6,803 nucleotides of DNA from Candidatus Thiosymbion ectosymbiont of Robbea hypermnestra (GTDB taxonomy: Bacteria; Pseudomonadota; Gammaproteobacteria; Chromatiales; Chromatiaceae): positions 1 to 6,803 of the forward strand of contig JAIZWN010000139.1 of NCBI GenBank assembly GCA_020443945.1. The letters are read 5' to 3'. Every line of letters starts with the position of its first letter. The first letter of the stretch is position 1. Position numbers and translations under genes: made by a program. The notes beneath the pieces are model-generated. The model was not told where the DNA came from and did not search any database. It saw only the letters and a list, made by a program, of their open reading frames with translations. Below, one piece after another: positions 4,666 to 6,803 of the stretch.

Positions 4666-6600
4666 TCACCCGGCATCCGCCGCGAAGAAGCGCCGCACGT
4701 CTTCCAGCTCCCGCGAGCGGAGCATGGGGGGCAGGCTGTCGAGGAAGGCCCAACCGTAGCTCCGGCTCAACAGGCGCGGGTCGCATACCACCAGCACCCC
4801 GCGGTCCCGATCGTCCCGGATGAGCCTGCCCGCTCCCTGCTTCAGGGCGATGACCGCCTGGGGTAGCTGGAATTCCCGAAAGGGATTCCCGCCCCGGCGC
4901 CGCAGGGCGTCGATGCGGGCGGCGAGCACCGGGTCGCCGGGGGAGGCGAAGGGCAGCTTGTCGATGATGACGCAGGACAGGGCCTCCCCGCGCACGTCCA
5001 CCCCCTCCCAGAAGCTCGCGGTCCCGAGCAGCACGGCGTTGCCCAGGTGCCGGAAACGCTCCAGCAGCTCGGCCCGCGGGGCGCTGCCCTGCACCAGCAG
5101 CGGATAGGTTACCCGCGGCTCGAGCGCGCGGGCGGCGGCGCGTAGGGCGCGGTGGCTGGTAAAGAGCAGGAAGGCCCGGCCGCGGCTGTACTCGATGATC
5201 GGCGCCGCCAGTTCTGCTACTGCGGCGTCATAGGCATCGGTGCCTGGGTCCGGCATTCCTCTGGGCACGAACCACAGGGCCTGGCGGTTATAGTCGAAAG
5301 GGCTTTCCCAGCGTTCCGTGCGGGCGTCTTCGATCCCGAGCCGACGGGCGAAGTGCTCGAATCCTTCTCCTACGGCCAGGGTCGCGGAGGTGAAGACCCA
5401 GGCCGCCGGCCGCCGTTCCCGCTGGGATTGGAAGATGTCCGCCACCTGCAGGGGCGTCTGGTGGAGCCGGAATCCGCGGCCCTGGGTCTCGTACCAGCGG
5501 ATGTCTTCCGCCTCGCCGCCCTCCACGAGAAGGGTCAGGCGCTGGTCGAGCTCGGCGCCGCGGGCCAGGCAGCTGTCGAGCCCCTTGCCGCGTCCCTGCA
5601 AAGCCGCGAGGGCGGTGCGCAGATCGCGCAGCCGAGCGCGCGCCTCCTCCAGCGCCCGAACCGTATCCGGGTTCTCCGCCAACTCGCGCCAAGGCCCCCG
5701 CCGCGGCTCCTCGCCGAGGCACAGGCGCAGGTCGAGCACCCCGCGGCGCAGCTCGGCGGCGCGGTCGAGGAGTTCGGGCACATCCCCCGCCTCGCGCTGG
5801 TACGCAAGCTCCAGGTCCCGCGTCAGATCCAGGAGTTGGCGACCGCTGACCACCGTGCCGAAAAAGCTGGTCGCCACCTCCGGCAGTTGGTGGGCCTCGT
5901 CGACGATGAAGCAATCCGCGCCGGGGAGGACCTCGCCGAACCCCTCGTCCCGTAGCGAGAGGTCCGCGCACAGCAGATGGTGATTGACGACCACCAGCTC
6001 TGCTCCCTGGGCGCGACGTCGGGCCTCCACCAGATGGCAGCGGCCCCACTCCGGGCAGCCCTGGCCCAGGCAGTTGTCGCTATTGGAGGTCACCGCCGGC
6101 CACACCGGGGCATCCTCCGGCAGGTCCAGCTCGGCCACGTCGCCACTGGCGGTGACCGTGGCCCACTCCCGCACCATCAAGAGTTGCCGCCGCAGCCCCG
6201 CGGAGCGGTGCCGATGATCCTCCAGGGCCGCGTCCAGCCGGTAGCGGCACAGATAATTGCCCCGCCCCTTCAGCATGGCGATGCGTACCGGGACCTCCAG
6301 GACCTCGCGGACCAGGGGCAGGTCGCGCTGGAAGAGCTGATCCTGGAGGTTACGGGTGCCGGTGGAGACCAGGACCTTGCGTCCCGAGAGCAGGGCCGGG
6401 ACCAGGTAGGCGAAGGTCTTGCCGGTACCCGTGCCAGCCTCGCAGATCAGGGTAGCACCGGCCGCCAGCGCGGCGGCCACCGCCTCCGCCATGGCCTGTT
6501 GCTGGGGCCGGTGGCGATAGCCCGCCAGGCGCTCGGCGAGCAGCCCCGCGGGGCCGAGAATCGCGTCGATCCGGTCCACCTGGCCGCCGGTCAGACCCAC
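4666..6600 (-). CDS. yoaA: ATP-dependent DNA helicase, DinG/XPD-like superfamily 2, YoaA family
   Basis: 5'-3' Fe-S helicase of the DinG/XPD group. E. coli YoaA works with the HolC (chi) subunit of DNA polymerase III in repair of blocked forks. The protein has 644 residues; E. coli YoaA has about 636. In order: a Q-motif region RHRPQQQAMA (29-38), Walker A AGTGTGKT (55-62), STGTRNLQDQL (79-89), and four Fe-S cysteines 118, 177, 182 and 188 (the last three spaced 5 and 6, as in DinG). Then VVVNHHLL (203-210), Walker B DEAH (234-237), TSATL (404-408), SPFDY (433-437), ASFWEGVDVRG (528-538), IIDKLPF (545-551) and the arginine-finger motif QGAGRLIR (588-595). All catalytic motifs are intact. The start is GTG 6600; the nearest upstream in-frame stop is TAG at 6622-6624, with no ATG between and no clear RBS. 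It converges on the dsbD-tlpA operon and appears to be its own transcription unit. No LexA-type box was seen upstream. Confidence 0.94.
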   Translation of the reverse strand: MGLTGGQVDRIDAILGPAGLLAERLAGYRHRPQQQAMAEAVAAALAAGATLICEAGTGTGKTFAYLVPALLSGRKVLVSTGTRNLQDQLFQRDLPLVREVLEVPVRIAMLKGRGNYLCRYRLDAALEDHRHRSAGLRRQLLMVREWATVTASGDVAELDLPEDAPVWPAVTSNSDNCLGQGCPEWGRCHLVEARRRAQGAELVVVNHHLLCADLSLRDEGFGEVLPGADCFIVDEAHQLPEVATSFFGTVVSGRQLLDLTRDLELAYQREAGDVPELLDRAAELRRGVLDLRLCLGEEPRRGPWRELAENPDTVRALEEARARLRDLRTALAALQGRGKGLDSCLARGAELDQRLTLLVEGGEAEDIRWYETQGRGFRLHQTPLQVADIFQSQRERRPAAWVFTSATLAVGEGFEHFARRLGIEDARTERWESPFDYNRQALWFVPRGMPDPGTDAYDAAVAELAAPIIEYSRGRAFLLFTSHRALRAAARALEPRVTYPLLVQGSAPRAELLERFRHLGNAVLLGTASFWEGVDVRGEALSCVIIDKLPFASPGDPVLAARIDALRRRGGNPFREFQLPQAVIALKQGAGRLIRDDRDRGVLVVCDPRLLSRSYGWAFLDSLPPMLRSRELEDVRRFFAADAG

Positions 6601-6684
6601 CAGCGCGCGTGGGGAATACCGCTACGCCCAAAGCCCGGATACAGGAATCCCGCGGGGACGGAAATCGACATGGCTGTTCCCATA

Positions 6685-6718
6685 GGTACTAGTACCCCAT
6701 TTCACCTTATTTTTCACC
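6685..6718. promoter_or_regulatory. Palindrome GGTACTAGTACC plus TTTCACC direct repeat upstream of yoaA
   Basis: A perfect 12-bp palindrome (6685-6696) is followed by two copies of TTTCACC (6700-6706 and 6712-6718), 12 bases apart. They lie in the AT-richest part of the right-hand spacer, 85-120 bases before the GTG of the minus-strand helicase gene, where a promoter and operator could sit. One 12-bp palindrome is expected by chance in a window of this size, so only the grouping and location are suggestive. No matching regulator was recognised. Confidence 0.25.
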
Positions 6719-6728
6719 CTCTTAAGCT

Positions 6729-6803
6729 CCCCAACCGCGCCCAGGCGAGAGGAGAGCACCGAGCGAGAGAGCAACGCCACGCCTGGCCTTGGCGCGGTTG
6801 GGG
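6729..6803. repeat. Long GC-rich inverted repeat at the right edge
   Basis: CCCCAACCGCGCC (6729-6741) and GGCGCGGTTGGGG (6791-6803) are perfect inverse complements. Inside them CAGGCG (6742-6747) pairs with CGCCTG (6780-6785), leaving a 5-base bulge (GCCTT, 6786-6790) on one side and a 32-base, mostly purine loop (6748-6779). The whole could fold into one bulged hairpin of about 75 bases in DNA or RNA. It could be an extragenic repeat, a terminator of a gene beyond the window, or the end of a small mobile element. The window stops exactly at the last paired base, so the arms may go on. Confidence 0.6.

Noticed and set aside
6622..6801. Minus-strand frame open from the right edge to TAG at 6622-6624, read as the C-terminus of a gene
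   Set aside because: About 59 residues with no recognisable family. The frame runs through the inverted repeat and the AT-rich patch, so it looks like chance openness.
6729..6803. Integron attC site
   Set aside because: The AAC...GTT core at the arms is suggestive, but the outer bases (CCCCAAC / GTTGGGG) do not fit RYYYAAC / GTTRRRY, the arms pair perfectly, and no integrase or cassette is seen.
6601..6803. LexA (SOS) box upstream of the DinG-like helicase
   Set aside because: No CTGT-N8-ACAG pattern is present in this interval.

Overview
The window is 6.8 kb of high-GC chromosome with dense housekeeping genes. The gene families and their neighbour order (bioH next to bioC; a cutA remnant directly before dsbD; a YoaA-type DinG-like helicase) point to a gammaproteobacterium. 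The high GC would fit a Chromatiales- or Ectothiorhodospira-like lineage, but the genus is a guess. I see no phage, CRISPR, rRNA or tRNA. One gene is clearly damaged.

Layout. 1-204: non-coding, with a G-rich REP-like repeat at the left edge and an AT-richer leader. 205-1790 (+): bioH and bioC, overlapping by 7 nt, two enzymes that make and release the disguised malonyl/pimeloyl-ACP methyl ester in biotin synthesis. The bioC stop codon lies inside a perfect 11-bp stem-loop. 1791-2082 (+): a short AT-rich stretch, then the C-terminal two thirds of a CutA1 protein whose N-terminus is missing. 2061-4546 (+): dsbD and a membrane-anchored TlpA/ResA-like thioredoxin, joined by a 4-nt ATGA overlap. 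4547-4665: an intergenic spacer between convergent genes, with two hairpins. 4666-6600 (-): a YoaA-family Fe-S helicase with a GTG start. 6601-6803: non-coding, with a 12-bp palindrome, a short direct repeat, and a long GC-rich inverted repeat that ends exactly at the window edge.

How the genes work together. BioC methylates the malonyl-ACP starter so that fatty-acid enzymes can elongate it; BioH removes the methyl group once the pimeloyl chain is made. DsbD carries electrons from cytoplasmic thioredoxin across the inner membrane, and the coupled TlpA-like protein is a natural periplasmic recipient, for example for cytochrome c maturation or protein disulfide reduction. CutA is normally encoded just before dsbD. 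Here only its 3' part remains, and that part still contains the dsbD ribosome-binding site. The simplest reading is a deletion that joined the end of the bio genes to the middle of cutA.

I did not find an undescribed biological system. The items most worth a second look are the bioC/cutA junction, the stem-loops placed on stop codons, the 16-bp palindrome covering the bioC ribosome-binding site, and the structured element at the right edge.
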